Source: Blumeriella jaapii (lineage: Eukaryota; Ascomycota; Leotiomycetes; Helotiales; Drepanopezizaceae). From it: a DNA stretch of 64,000 nt. This document shows, in pieces, positions 1 through 12,088 of this stretch; the first letter of the stretch is position 1, and every line of letters starts with the position of its first letter. The translations under genes and the position numbers were made by a program. The DNA lies in the NCBI GenBank assembly GCA_009599575.1, contig VWND01000011.1, positions 186,001 to 250,000 on the forward strand, in the 5' to 3' direction. The notes below the pieces were generated by a model. That model had not been told where the DNA came from and searched no databases. It saw only the letters and a list, made by a program, of their open reading frames with translations.

Positions 1-78
1 GATCTTCGAGAAATTGAGGACCGGCAACAACAGCTCTGGGGAGGAGATGCCCCGCTTCCAAGGGTTGGTGATTATTGA
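1..78 (+). CDS. possible 3' end of an unidentified gene (partial)
   Basis: Frame 1 is open from the first base to a TGA at 76-78 and reads as a charged, plausible protein tail (DLREIEDRQQQLWGGD..., 25 residues). The start lies outside the window. No family can be named from so short a tail. It could equally be chance, because 25 open codons are not significant alone; the amino-acid mix (Asp, Glu, Arg, Gln) is what makes it look coding. Confidence 0.3.
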   Translation, partial: DLREIEDRQQQLWGGDAPLPRVGDY

Positions 79-1371
79 CTCGGAGAAAGTATCTCGGAAA
101 TCGTAAATTGCTCGGATGTACGATGGCAGATATACATCGTAGATGATATTGCTGTCTTGGTCTACATTCCGACTCTAGCGCCCTTTTGGCTTTTGTGCTT
201 CAGCGATCAATCCCGGTCGATCGAACACGTTTGCTGCTTTTCTTGGAGACTCCGAATGCCACATCACTGGAAGCAGATCAAGCCTTTTGATGATTGGAGA
301 CTAACGACGTCGCCCTTTGGCCGTGACGACTTGCGAGCTTACGACTACTGTCTTGACCCGATTGCGAGCCACGCGAGTTGACGCTTCGCTTAATCTCGAT
401 TGGCCGTTGAATATCACTTCCACGCCGTTTCCCCTTTCGATCTTTGCCTTTCCCCAGTGGAGCTCCTCGACTTTCCAAACCATAATGGAGCTCTGTAAAG
501 TATAGAGCCTGGTAGCCTATATAAGGCTTTTATTTCTACAGTTTCTACCTTCTGCGCCGACTAGCCCTCCTTCGAGAAATCAAAACAATTTCTTTCTAGA
601 AGTGCTATTCCCCCCTGAAGGAATGATAATCCTTCGAGCAGGAGCTACTGGGATCGTTGACGTTCATTCCGGGGGGAGCAGATTTTTTGGAAATGTAAAG
701 GATACTTGGAGACACGTCATCCGGTTTACCTCGTTGTCATCAAATCTTTTTTGCCATCCAGACTCCTCCTTCCCTATCACACCAAGCTCAAGTCGTCTGC
801 TGTACAAGGAGATATCGGGCAACCTACAGGAGAGAAGCGAAGCTTCGAATACGTCAGATGCACTGACTAACAGTGTCTGTATCTTTCACTTAATCACCGC
901 TCTGCTAGGCCTCTCGGTCCAGGTCCTGTGACCTCGAGTGTTACCAGCAATGCAAATTCAGCTGCCAATGTAGAAGCGATCATCGAACAGAAACGGAGAG
1001 ATCCGCGCTCGCTTTGACCGGCAACGATCTTCGCGGGAGCTGGCTGCAGTGCCCCGAGATGCAAATTGTGGGAATGTCCCTAGGAATACTACAAGGTACT
1101 GAAGCATCACCAGGGTCGAAGGATGGGGATGTGTCACGTGACAGGTCAGTGGCACGTGATATTGTAGTCGCAGGGACGTGCGTTCCTCCATATGTTCTCA
1201 GCTGAGCACTACAGTAGGTATGTATGTAGTATGTACTGTACTGTACTGTACTGTACATAGAAGGCACACATAATTCAAACAAACGAATAACGCTATAACA
1301 CTAGTCTTACTGTATCACCAACTTGTGATTTCAACACAAATCGTGGGCTGCAAAGTTATCTAATCTCCCCT

Positions 1372-1394
1372 CCCCCCCCCCCCCCCCCCCCCCC
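1372..1394. repeat. poly-C homopolymer (23 C)
   Basis: An uninterrupted run of C. Similar long C or G runs occur at 4400-4414, 23911-23925 (G), 36370-36383, 46543-46563 and 48174-48203. Confidence 0.9.
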
Positions 1395-2500
1395 GACCGC
1401 TCAAGTCCCACAGTGCTGTCAGTATCTTGCTAACCGAGGACAGTGTAGAAGTTTATTGTTGTCTCATGTTGTCATACTCACTGTACCCGGAATCGGGACC
1501 CATCTGATAACAAGACTGATGTTACTGTACGAGGCGGCTCTCACTCCGTGCCATGCATTGGGCTTTTGCCAACACTCACCAGGCGACGCTTACACGTGTA
1601 TTGGTTTAAAAATACCTGCTATCGACGTCGACATCAACAGTCGCGCCGCTGATTTCAATAGCTTTGTTTCAATAATCCAATGTTATCAAAACCTACTGTA
1701 CATAGGTACTGTACTGTACCTACCTCTACTTACGTCTATGACTCGCACCCATCCCCTCACCGTATCTGTACGCCGAGTCATTCAACTCCCTGTCTCGGCG
1801 TAAGAGTACTTACTGTATGTGCACACAAAAGGAGAGAGCCAACCTTGCCTTGCTCAGTGTACATACAGCAGTACACCGTATGTACCTTGCAGCTCGCAGC
1901 TTATGTTACAAGACCTTGCGTATTACAGCACAGCATGAGACTATTCACGAGCCCGAGAACGAACAACCACGAGGGTGTGTGTGAGTGAGTGAGTAAGAAG
2001 AACACAGCGCAAGGCGTCTCGACGTCAACCTCACGCATCATCCATCACCCCGACCTGCCGCAAACCACTCCATCTTCTCTTTCGTTCCCGCTCGGCGTAC
2101 ATGACGAGTGCAAGTCAGATATCCCTCGTATCTACAGTACTGTACGAGTCTGTGGAATTCAGAACACCGAAAGGGAATGTGTTGCGATCTCCACTCCGGG
2201 GGGACATGGTGTGTAATCTTCCAAGCTCTTGTTTCTCCCGTTCGCTACGAGTATGAGCACGCTCGCTGCTGCATTGCACAGGCGCCACAAAGTCTTTCTC
2301 TCGATGCTCTTTCCACCTACAGTACTGTACTGTGTGTACTCTCCCTTTCTCACTAATCTGTAAACCGTCCGGGTCAGGAATGGACATCGATCCCGATCAC
2401 TCTCGAGATGGGTGTGGAGATCACTTGGCCTACCAAAACCAGATGTCTCCCTTGTCGGCCTTGCAGTACTGTACAAACAAAGAAGTAAGCGAAGGGATGA

Positions 2501-2545
2501 TCGCCCATCGCCCATCGCCCATCGCCCATCGCCCATCGCCCATCG
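2501..2545. repeat. 7-bp minisatellite CCCATCG x 6
   Basis: Six perfect head-to-tail copies of CCCATCG. The array lies in gene-free DNA and produces repeat-only open frames on both strands. Confidence 0.95.
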
Positions 2546-5159
2546 TAACTTGCGCGAGACGACAACATCCGCTGGACCACGCACTCCCCTCCCCCCGCAC
2601 CCCCTCGCGTATTCAGGCCGTCAACCTACATGCACACCTACTGTACTGTACTGTGTACATAGCTTCGGACCACAGAAGAAGCGATATCCATGCTTGCTGT
2701 CCGCTTCCCGTCCAAGTCTCTTCCAGTTGACTTGCTCCGTACTCCTTCCGGTCACGCACCAGCCAGTGGGAGACTTGTTGACCCTCGAGGCAGCATGGGC
2801 AAGCAAGTATCCAAGCCTCAGCCCAGCCCAGCCCAGCTAGGCAAGGCAAGTCAGGCAAGTACTGTAAGTAAGTAAGTAAGTACATAATTCCCAGTCGAGA
2901 ATTCAGACGCCCGTCTACGTATCGGAGCTTCTTCTACTGACTTGTACATCTATCCATTTGAATCTAGATCGCGCGTTCGGGTGTGGCATATATCCGTAAG
3001 GTACTTACTGACTGTATGTACTGTAGGTAGGTAGGTGCATGTACAGGTATCTATCTACAGTATCTACAGTGCTGTACATACCTATCTCGCCGCTACCGTG
3101 AGAAATGCAAACTAACCCCCCCACCCGCTGTTCGTACACGAGGGTGTTCATGACCGTACGGAATGCATTGTATCTCTCTATGTATCTGAGGAGACTTTTC
3201 GATTTACGAGTGGCTTGGCGAGGATTGCACGTCTAGATCGGGTTTTATGTACACGAGACCCACGAGCTCACACACACACACACACACAAACACAAGCGTG
3301 AGAGTGGATTGTAGAGTGAGTTGTGTAAAAACACGCTGGCGACTGAAGCAGAAAGAAGCACCCGCGAAGAGCCCTCTTTCAGTCTGCTACGTGACCAGCT
3401 GCCCGACGTAAGGTAAGGCAAGGTTCTGTACTGTAAGGCGTCCCGAGCCATGTAAACTCAGAAGGACATCTCGGATTTGGCATCACCTTACAGCCAGGAT
3501 ACAGTACAGTACAGTAAGTAGTTCCGAGAAGAGATTCACCCCTCGTGTGTATTTAGCGCCATGTCTACACGTATGCGGACATGTATATCCGGTGGCATTT
3601 CTCCCTCTCTTCCTCCTGTAGGGAGGGCTTTTCGCTTTTCGACACTTGTCGTACTCAGGTACAGTACCTACTGTAGATGCAGAGTGCAAAACGCTGTTGC
3701 GTCTTCCTTCCTAGGTATGTACATACAGTACAATACCCATCTATGGGTGTTCGCTCGTTTGTGTCTACACGTTGAACGCTAGTTAGTGGCTCGTTTTACT
3801 GTACTGTACACAAGGAAACTTGTTCTCGGCACGGAACCTGGAACACACACTATCACCAACCCATATACGGTGGGTGCAGTGCAGAACTGTACTGTACATC
3901 CTGTGTACGGTACTAGACATTTGGTACCTGTACAGTACAGTACATACTCAGTACTAGACATTTGGTACCTACCTATATGTACAGTACATACTATATGGTC
4001 AAAAAAATGCGAGACACATGCCGACCTACAGTACACATGTACCTACCTTAGGCAAGTAAAAGAAGCGACATGTATGAAGCTGCGAATACTTGAATAGCCG
4101 TGACTTATTCATATCCCACGACACCCACCCACACACCCACACACACCCCCTCCCTCACCTTGAAACGGGAACGGACAAACAATTACAGTACATACAGTAC
4201 TGTGGGATTGTGGTTGGGTTGGCTGTGCATGAAAACATCGGGCTTGATACAGAGCACCTTTGTTTTGTACCGGACCGGGTACAGCTGTGTGTGGCTCTAT
4301 ACCATACCATACCATACCATACCACCTTCTTTCCCATGGTGTCACTACACTACTCTATAATACTACAGTATAATACTGTACTGTACAGTACTGTAAAGAC
4401 CCCCCCCCCCCCCCTTTTCCCCTCCCTCGTGGAAAAAAAAAAAAAAAACAAAAAAAAACAACCCCCCCCCAATAGGAACGACACATCTCCACACGAAATA
4501 CATCTACATCTACATCTACATAGGTATCTAAATATTCCCTAACCCAAAACCCAAGGCACCCCCTCCCCCTCCCCCCTTCCCCCTCCTTCCTCCCCCCATC
4601 GAAAAGCAACTACCTAACCACCCGAGAAAAAAACGAGTTTCCCAAACCAAGGGGGAATTCGAACCCATGTACTGACATACAGACATACATCTGCAGAGTA
4701 GATGTATTCTCCGCCCCTCCCTCCCCCTCCCCCCTCCCCTCCCCTCCCCACGGAGAAGAAAAAGGCCCGAGAGACAAGACCGGGACGGAAAAAGGAAAGG
4801 AAAAAAAAAACACACAAACAAGCAAGCAAACAAACAAGGAAAAACAGTTGCGTCATAGACTTTGCCATCCCGATCTGGTATTCAATGTGCCAGAGACTGT
4901 GTCAGTCGTGATTCAGAAGGAGATGGAGGTGGACACTGCAATCAATGAATTGGGGATTGAAACATTATATCCAGCTGGTGATGGTGATTCATGACCCAAG
5001 TGTATTGGATAGGTGGATGGATGGAACGTGGTTTGAGGCTGAGGCTGGGGGGGGGGATTTGCTTTTGCTTTTGTGTCTGGCTTGGAACCTCAATGCCTAT
5101 AGATATCCATCTAATCGTCACCATCACCAAAATCGAGTCAACATCTCCCTACCTCGCCC

Positions 5160-7057
5160 TCAAGCAACCTCCTTCCCAACAATATGTTCCATCAGCTCGC
5201 TGACGCCTCCATAATCAATCGGCACATCCACCACGCTAACGCCTCTGTACGCCAGCGCCTCAGCCACGACGCTCTCCAGGTCGGCCGCGCTCTCGACGCG
5301 GAAGCCCCGGGCGCCGAACGACTCGGCGAAGCGCACAAAGTCGACGCCGCCGAGCTCGATGCCGGCCGTGCGCCCGTACTTGGCCGTCTCCTGGAAGGCG
5401 ACCATGTTGTAGGTGCCATCGTTCCACACAAAGTGCGTGATGTCGCACTCCTGCTGCACGGCCGTCGAGAGCTCCTGCGACGTGAACATGAAGCCGCCGT
5501 CGCCCGAGACAGAGACGACCTTTTCGCGGGCGCGCGGGTCCGTGGGGGATTGGATGAGGGAGGCGGCGATGGCCCAGGGGAGGGCTGCCTCTTGGTTAGT
5601 ATAGATAGCGTGTGTACTTGTATCGATTATGGGGTGGGAAATGGAGAACAGAGAGGGAGATTGGAGCGAGAGATGGAGAGCAGGAAGAGAAAGAGAGCAG
5701 GTACGTACCGACACCTAAAGTCTGCTGCCCATTCGAGACCAGGAAGTGGCGCGGCTGGTAGCAGTAGAAGTACCGCGACATGTAGATGTACACTGTGCCG
5801 ACATCGCAGCACACGACGGTCGTGTCCTTCACCATCCCTTGCAGGGTTTGAATGAAGTGCAGCGGGTGCACCAGCTTCGAATCCTTGCGCGCCACCGCTA
5901 GGTCTGTGTTCTCCCACGCGTGAAAGCTCGTAGAGATCTCGGCGCAAAGGTCGGGATTGGCTATCTCTTTCGTCTCCGTCAGCCGCTCCGTCAAGGCTGT
6001 AACGGTCGCACCGATGCCCCCGATGAGTTCAATCTCAGGCTGGTAGTGATGCGTGTAATCGCACCCTTTCACGTCCACATGCACAATCCGGAGATCCTCG
6101 TCCACGTTCCAAGAGAAGGGGTCGTACTCCGTCGGGTCGTACCCGATCGTGATCACGAGATCGGATTTCGCGAGCAGCCTGTCGCCAGGTTGGTTGCGGA
6201 AGAGGCCCAGTCGACCGAAGTACAGGTGCTTCAGATCCCGCGAGATGCAGCCAGCTGCTTGGAACGTCTCGAGGACGGGGAGTGGATGCTTCTTCAGCAG
6301 CGAGTGGATGGTGGCGACGGTCGTAGCATCGCTGGAGCGCATTCCGAGCAGCAGCACGGGAAGTGTGGCCTCGTTGACCATGGCGGCAAGCTCCGAGACC
6401 AGCTCATGGGGTGCGGCGCCGTACACAGGCGGCGTGAAGGCTTTCTGGGGAAAGGCGAGGAACCGGGATGGCAAGGTGCTCATGATGTCGAGGGGGAGCG
6501 CAACGGCTGCGACGCCCTGCGGGTAGGAAGCCGCCGTCCTGAAGGCGTCGAGGGTGATGTCGGCGACCTGGTCTTGATGATCCACGTTCTGCGTCTTCTT
6601 GGCAATGGGCGCGATGACATCCATGACGTTCATGGACTGGTGCGTTTTGGCGGCTGACATGTTTCGAGGCACGGATCCGACGAGGGCTACCACAGGATCT
6701 CCCTCGGTATTCGCGGTGGCCAGGGCCGTGACGAGGTTCGTTCCACCTGGTCCCGAGGTGGCTGGTTGAGGCTCCTGTCAGCATCCCCACGAATTCTCAA
6801 CATGAAATGGGCATTGGCCTACCGATACACACCCCAGGGGAGCCCGTCAATCGGCCAATGGCCGCCGCAATGAAAGCCGCGTTTTGCTCATGGCGACAGA
6901 TGACCAGCTTGATTTCCGGGTGGTCGATCAGCTCATTGAATAAAGCATCGATCTTTGCGCCGGGGATCCCGAAGACGAGCTTCACGCCTGCGTTGATCAG
7001 GGACTCGACGACGATTTTGGCGGGGAGCATCTCCTGGTCTTTGGTGGAGGAGAACAT
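5160..7057 (-). CDS. alsS: acetolactate synthase, catabolic AlsS type (TPP-dependent)
   Basis: Predicted to condense two pyruvates to 2-acetolactate with thiamine pyrophosphate. Coding exons 7057-6823, 6761-5709 and 5584-5160, with introns of 61 and 124 nt (the second has a CTAAC branch site), close to exactly 570 aa, the length of bacterial AlsS. The catalytic glutamate is in RHEQNAAF (E57), followed by [10 protein letters not shown]; the TPP/Mg motif starts at GDG (457-459) and ends at ND (484-485). The motif [12 protein letters not shown] matches catabolic AlsS rather than biosynthetic ILV2/AHAS. I see no arginine-rich mitochondrial presequence, so it is probably cytosolic and separate from branched-chain amino-acid synthesis. 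The introns show it is a resident fungal gene; an old acquisition from bacteria is an inference from family resemblance. No acetolactate decarboxylase lies next to it. An oxalyl-CoA or benzoylformate decarboxylase-like enzyme is less likely. Confidence 0.88.
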
Positions 7058-9086
7058 GGTGTGTGATGTGATTCCGGGGTGAGATGTAGAGGCGTTCTAT
7101 GAGGCAGGATGAGACTTGCAGAGGAAGTGACACTGAAACCATGGTGTTGAGGACGGAACTCTTTCGATGGAGTCGGATGCCCGGTATGACGCAGTTGAGA
7201 ATGCTTACCTAAGGACAAACCAGAACCACTCTCTTGCATAAGAGGCCTCTCGAAAGAAGTGAGCATTCTGCAGCGCATGCTGGATGGAGCAAGCCAGTCG
7301 GTCCAATGGTCGAGATGAGGAGAAGCTTTTCGCTTCACAATCAAGAAAAAGGTAAAAAGGGTAAGGCAGAGCGCAGGGCCCTGTGCCGGACGGATGCCCC
7401 ACTTGTTCGAGGACCAGGATAGTACTGTAGTAGTAGTAGAATTGACTGACGTCTAGAAAAAATAAACCACGATTGGTAAAGAGCCTTGATAATAAGGGTG
7501 TTCCGGGCCGGGTTTGGGTGTCGTAGCTCTTTTGTAACAGTTGCGACGATGTTTTATGATCAGCCAAACCGCAAGTTTTCGTATGCACCGGTATGCCGCT
7601 TTTGGCTGCCGTTTACAAAACACTAGTCTTGTCAATCGTCGTTTGACATGTCCAATGCACGAACCGCGCGATCGGTGATACTGTAAGTGGCGGTGTTTCT
7701 TCGAATGCGCTGCACCGCTGTTGTCGGTCTGTCGACCTATCCTATCCTTTTCGTGTTTTTCTTTCCCTCTTTTTGATCGCAATCCTTCTGATTTTCTTCA
7801 ACATCGCAACGTTCAGCAGATCGCCGTCGTTGGGGTCTAACCGTACGACCAAAAAAACCCTCGGTGTTGCCGGTAAGGAATACCTCGTCGAAGCCGTTGT
7901 ACATCGATTACTTCATTTTGGCTTTTCAACCCTTTTCCAAACGCAAAAACTTTTCTTCTGCCGCAGGAAAAAGAGATTGGGTGCAGTCGAAAAAGCTGCA
8001 TGTTTTCCTCAGGCACTACGTACAGGTATCAAGGGTCGCCCACGAAGTCGTCGTCGTCGTCGACCTCGCACCCCGAGGGCCGGCTCGAGGACCAGCATCT
8101 GCCGGCCAAAACGTGATTGCTTATTTGTGAGATTGGGCGTCCCAGGTAAGAGAGGCTTGAGAGAAAAGAAAGCAATGGAACAGAAGCAGCAGAGACGGAG
8201 ATTCAAGCATGCGGATCGGGTCAGGTTGATGTGGGCGCGTGTTGATCTGTCTGCTCGATGTCAACACAGGCGACGACGAGACCGACTCTTGAACGACTTA
8301 TCATCTCCTCTTCGCAAAGCAACAAAACGTGATGAGCGAGTGAGAAGGGGCTGTGGACCAAGCGCACTGTGCCCCGCCATGGAACTGGAATTGGAACTGG
8401 AACTGTAAGCCCTTCCCAACGTCCCATGTTAGTAGCTTCACCATGAGTGCGGTGAGAAACGAGCGTCGCCAACGTCGAAGCTCTACCGAGTCCAAACGTC
8501 CAAGTTGGAGGATAAGACCCAGCATCGGCGATCCCACCCCACGCAAGCCGTTCTCTCTCCAAGCCATGTATGGCTTGCCACTCGACTCATCACGTCCTCG
8601 GAGGAGGCCGATCACTGGACCAGCAACGCTCTGGATGCCGTGGGCGGTGACAAATTGAGGCCTCGTACTCGTGGTGTATCATCTCTAGCTCCCCCCGTCG
8701 GCTCTTGCCCGCTTGCCTGATTGCCAGATTGCCCACTTGCCCGCTTGCCCGCGACAGAGGGCAACCCCGGGCGTCGGTAGTCGGCCGCGACCAAGGGTGA
8801 TCTCGCGCGGCTCGTCTTCTCCAGGTTCTTGGTGGCTTCTCTCATGATTTTCGATGTCCCCCGCGTGACGCGAGTCTGGGCGTGGGTCGTCTCCGAGCAT
8901 CTGGAAGAGCTAAGGGGGTTTTGCATCGCGTGCCCTTGAAGAGGTCGAGGTCGGTCGGGGTGGGGGGGGGGAGTGGGTTCGCGGTGGCTGAAGGTCGTCG
9001 ACACTGCACACTGCACACTGCATGTTCTGTACCCCATGGTTCATGCTCGAGGCTCCTCCATTCTCGCCCATGGTCCATGGTCCGTA

Positions 9087-9190
9087 CTCCACCCTCCACC
9101 CTCCACCCTCCACACTCCACCCTCCGCCCTCCACCCTCCACCCTCCGCCCTCCACATTCCACCCTCCGCCCTCCACCCTCCGCCCTCCTC
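9087..9190. repeat. CCCTCCACC/CCCTCCGCC minisatellite
   Basis: About a dozen 7-14 bp variants of CCCTCCAC/CCCTCCGC in tandem. The same unit recurs in the 5' leader region of citrate synthase (33981-34012). Confidence 0.85.
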
Positions 9191-9628
9191 ACCGACGGGG
9201 CGGGCGAGCGAGCGCGCTAGAGCTGATGCGCATGGATTCCCCAGACCCGGACCAAGGTTTGCGGGGAGGCTGGTGATCATCCGGTCCCCAAAACCCCTTC
9301 CCCACCACGAAGAGACCAGAGGCAGCGACTAGGCCAGAGAATAGGCCCGACTCGGTGGTAGCGATGCCCGGCGACGCGCCCGCCATTGGCCGACTCGAGC
9401 GCTCCGAGGCCGCTCCGCTGCGTGAGAGGCGTCGGGCGGGCCATGTGGCAGGACTCGGACGCGGACACATCTCGGTCGCACGACCTGGTTTCCGGGGCGT
9501 TGGAAGGGCGAGGATGGGAGCATGGACGGTGGACCGGCGGGGATGTGGACGTGGATGGGGGACGGCGAGGCGGGGGGCGAGAGTGAAGTGCGCATGGAGC
9601 ATGTCGGAGTGCAAGGAGAAGTGGTTGA

Positions 9629-9726
9629 CGATGGTGAGGATGGTGAAGATGGCGACGATGGTGAAGATGGCGACGGTGGTGAAGATGGTGAAGATGGTGA
9701 AGATGGTGAAGATGGTGAAGATGGTA
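9629..9726. repeat. GATGGTGAA 9-bp tandem array
   Basis: Roughly ten copies of GATGGTGAA with variants GATGGCGAC and GACGGTGGT. It encodes an Asp-Gly-Glu repeat on one strand and a Thr-Ile-Phe repeat on the other, without any protein domain beside it. Confidence 0.85.
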
Positions 9727-10121
9727 CATAGATGGTACATACATACATCCTGAGTGCAGCCATCATCAATGGTGCTTGGCAGGCCCACCCCGCCGTGCTT
9801 GTCGATGCTTGTCGAGCTTGTCACGGGACGCAGCCAATGGCAGGCGAGTCTCCGGATCATCCCCATCCCCGCAGACCAAGCAACGTCTGCATATGCAAGT
9901 GCTGTCGCTCCTCGGCTTGGCCCCGGACCCCGGACCCCGAGCCGCTGCGCCGGCTGTGATTGGCTGCGTGGCCGCAAGCGCCTGTCAAGCGTCAAGGCAG
10001 GCAAAGAAAGAACAAACGGCTAGACCTCGGCTGCACTTCCATTCTTCGTCGTCTTTTTCATAAATGGTCCCCCTCCCCCGGCCGTCTCGTTCTCTTGCTC
10101 TCCACGCCGCAGTCGCCGACT

Positions 10122-10257
10122 TCCATCTGCTCCCTCTCCCTCTCCCTCTTCCTCTCCCTCTCCCAGATATATATATCTATATATATATATACACACATCT
10201 ACACACACACACGCTCACAGATACACACATCTCCATCTCCATCTCCATTCCTCCACC
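10122..10257 (+). promoter_or_regulatory. CT-rich leader with TA/CA repeats upstream of the sugar transporter
   Basis: A pyrimidine block of CTCCCT repeats (10129-10165) is followed by TA repeats (10167-10189) and CA repeats, ending in TCCATC repeats just before the ATG. Pyrimidine tracts of this kind are common around transcription starts of well-expressed filamentous-fungal genes; the role is inferred from position. Confidence 0.45.
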
Positions 10258-12088
10258 ATGCCCGGCGCTGCGCTTCACGCGACCGACAATGTCGACCGCA
10301 TCGAGGCCCCAGTCACGTTCAAAGCATACCTCATCTGCGCCTTTGCCTCCTTCGGAGGTATCTTCTTCGGCTACGACTCCGGCTACATCAACGGCGTCAT
10401 TGGCTCCAAACTCTTCATCGGTCTCATCGAGGGCAATGGCCCCAACGACCCCGACCAGCTGAGATCCTCCTACCAGTCGCTGATCGTCTCCATCCTGTCG
10501 GCCGGGACCTTCTTCGGCGCCCTGATTGCCGGTGATGTGGCCGAGAGGATTGGTCGAAAGTGGACGGTCATCGTGGGTGAGTGGTCAATCCAGCCCGCGA
10601 AAGATCACCACGAGCTATGCTGACCCCGACGTTCCCCTTCGCCAGGCTGTCTGATCTACATCCTCGGAGTCGTCATTCAAATGATCACCGGTGCGGGTGG
10701 TTCGGCCCTGGGCGTCATCGTGGGCGGTCGAGTCATCGCCGGTCTCGGGGTCGGTTTCGAGTCGGCCATTGTCATTCTCTACATGTCGGAAATCGTAAGT
10801 GCCTCTCGCCTGCGCGTGCCGGCACCGCACTCACCTTGTCTGTCCAGTGCCCCAAGAAAGTTCGTGGTGCCCTCGTCGCAGGCTATCAGTTTTGCATTAC
10901 CATCGGCATCTTGCTGGCCTCATGCATCAACTATGCGACGGAGAAGCGCACAGACTCGGGATCGTATCGCATCCCCATCGGCATCCAATTCGCCTGGGGT
11001 TTGATTCTCGCCGGGGGGCTCATGTTCCTTCCCGACTCCCCACGCTACTACGTTAAGCGTGGAAACATCCAAGCTGCCAACGACTCCCTGTCCAGACTTC
11101 GTGGCCAGCCTGCCGAATCGGAGTTTGTGCAGAGCGAGCTGTCGGAGATCATTGCCAACGAGGAGTACGAGCGCAGTGTCATTCCTGCCACGGGCTTCGT
11201 CGGCAGCTGGCTCGCATGTTTCTCGGGGGGTCTTTGGAACGCCAAGTCGAACTTGCGCCGAACCATCTTGGGAACTTCTTTGCAGATGATGCAACAATGG
11301 TTCGTCTGAGCGGTCCTCTGAACGTGCAGGACCACCGACTAATTTTCGATAGGACCGGTGTCAACTTCATCTTTTACTACTCCACCCCCTTCCTGCAATC
11401 CACCGGCGCCATCAGCAACCCCTTCATCATCTCCCTCATCTTCTCCCTGGTCAATGTGTGCTCTACCCCGATCTCCTTCTACACGGTGGAGAAGTTCGGC
11501 CGGAGACCACTCCTCATCTACGGGGCCTTGGGCATGTTGATCTGCCAATTCCTCGTGGCCATCATTGGTGTCACGGTCGGCTTCGACCACACGCACTTGA
11601 ATGCCGCTGGTGACTCCATCGCCAACAACATCCCCGCCGTCAACGCGCAGATCGCATTCATCGCCATCTTCATCTTCTTCTTCGCCTCCACCTGGGGTCC
11701 CGGCGCCTGGATCCTCATCGGGGAGATTTTCCCTCTCCCGGTCCGCTCCCGCGGTGTCGGTATCTCTACCGCCTCCAACTGGCTCTGGAACACCATCATC
11801 GCTGTCATCACCCCGTACATGGTCGGCGAGGACCATGGTAACCTCAAGTCCTCCGTGTTCTTCGTTTGGGGAGGTCTGTGCACTGCCGCCTTTGTGTACT
11901 CGTACTTCTTGGTCCCCGAGACCAAGGGCCTCTCGCTCGAGCAGGTCGATCGCATGTTCGAGGAGTCGACCCCGCGAACATCCGCCAAGTGGGCACCGCA
12001 CGAGACGTTCGCCTCGGCCATGAAGTCTGGTGGTGGTCTTGACGCTGCCGTTGTCGAGGATGTGGAGAAGAGCGGATCTGCGTACTAG
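10258..12088 (+). CDS. MFS sugar (hexose) transporter
   Basis: A plasma-membrane sugar porter of the major facilitator superfamily, probably a proton-coupled or facilitated monosaccharide transporter. Exons 10258-10576, 10646-10794, 10848-11299 and 11353-12088 (introns 69, 53, 53 and 53 nt) close to 551 aa, the usual family length. Signature motifs are GGIFFGYDSGYINGV near the first helix, ERIGRKWT after helix 2, PDSPR at 218-222, QQWTGVNFIFYYS at 305-317 (sugar-binding helix 7), EKFGRRPLL, and PETKG at 495-499, all canonical for the sugar-porter family. The start is supported by GFAS-rich first helix placement and an AC-rich leader. The last intron has a clear GACTAAT branch site. Exact substrate (glucose, xylose or other) cannot be read from the sequence. 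Confidence 0.93.

Larger units (their letters stand above)
1230..4400. repeat. cluster of GTAC-centred palindromic short repeats (TACTGTACAGTA type)
   Basis: Direct reading shows repeated copies of TACTGTAC, CTGTACTGTAC and its exact reverse complement, for example near 1237-1256, 2138-2145, 2320-2331, 2465-2475, 2639-2652, 3499-3516, 3799-3809, 3931-3944, 4187-4202 and 4377-4395. The complete unit TACTGTACAGTA is its own reverse complement. Further copies lie near 12925-12950, 13283-13301, 35878-35938, 38206, 39733-39765, 47777-47793, 48554-48576, 60522-60537 and 62585. I saw none in the exons of the genes called here. Confidence 0.75.
79..5159. other. 5 kb gene-free stretch
   Basis: No open frame here looks like a conserved protein; the many short open frames are scrambled by microsatellites. 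The stretch holds a C-homopolymer (1372-1394), dozens of TACTGTAC-type palindromes (mostly 1230-4400), a CCCATCG minisatellite, CA-repeats (near 3270 and 4130), four ACCAT units (4301-4320) and pyrimidine/purine tracts (4400-4820). Bases 600-930 are open in one frame but begin with GTG and show no recognisable domain. Confidence 0.7.
7058..10257. other. intergenic region between alsS and the sugar transporter
   Basis: It contains the promoter of the minus-strand acetolactate synthase (near 7058-7500) and that of the plus-strand transporter (near 9750-10257). Two minisatellites lie at 9087-9190 and 9629-9726, and a short GGAACTGGAATT tandem near 8382-8406. Long open frames (7773-8408, 9189-10004) are low-complexity and show no conserved domain. 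Confidence 0.6.

Noticed and set aside
1230..4400. CRISPR-like array
   Set aside because: Repeats are short, palindromic and irregularly spaced, there are no unique equal-length spacers, and the genome is eukaryotic.
5184..6657. plus-strand frames of 223 and 245 codons
   Set aside because: Antisense shadows of the acetolactate synthase exons; no recognisable protein motif.
7773..8408. 211-codon plus-strand frame, Arg-rich with ELELEL end
   Set aside because: Low-complexity Arg and Glu-Leu runs, no conserved motif, no good leader.
9189..10004. 271-codon minus-strand frame with Thr-Ile-Phe repeats
   Set aside because: The repeats come from the GATGGTGAA array and the rest has no domain.
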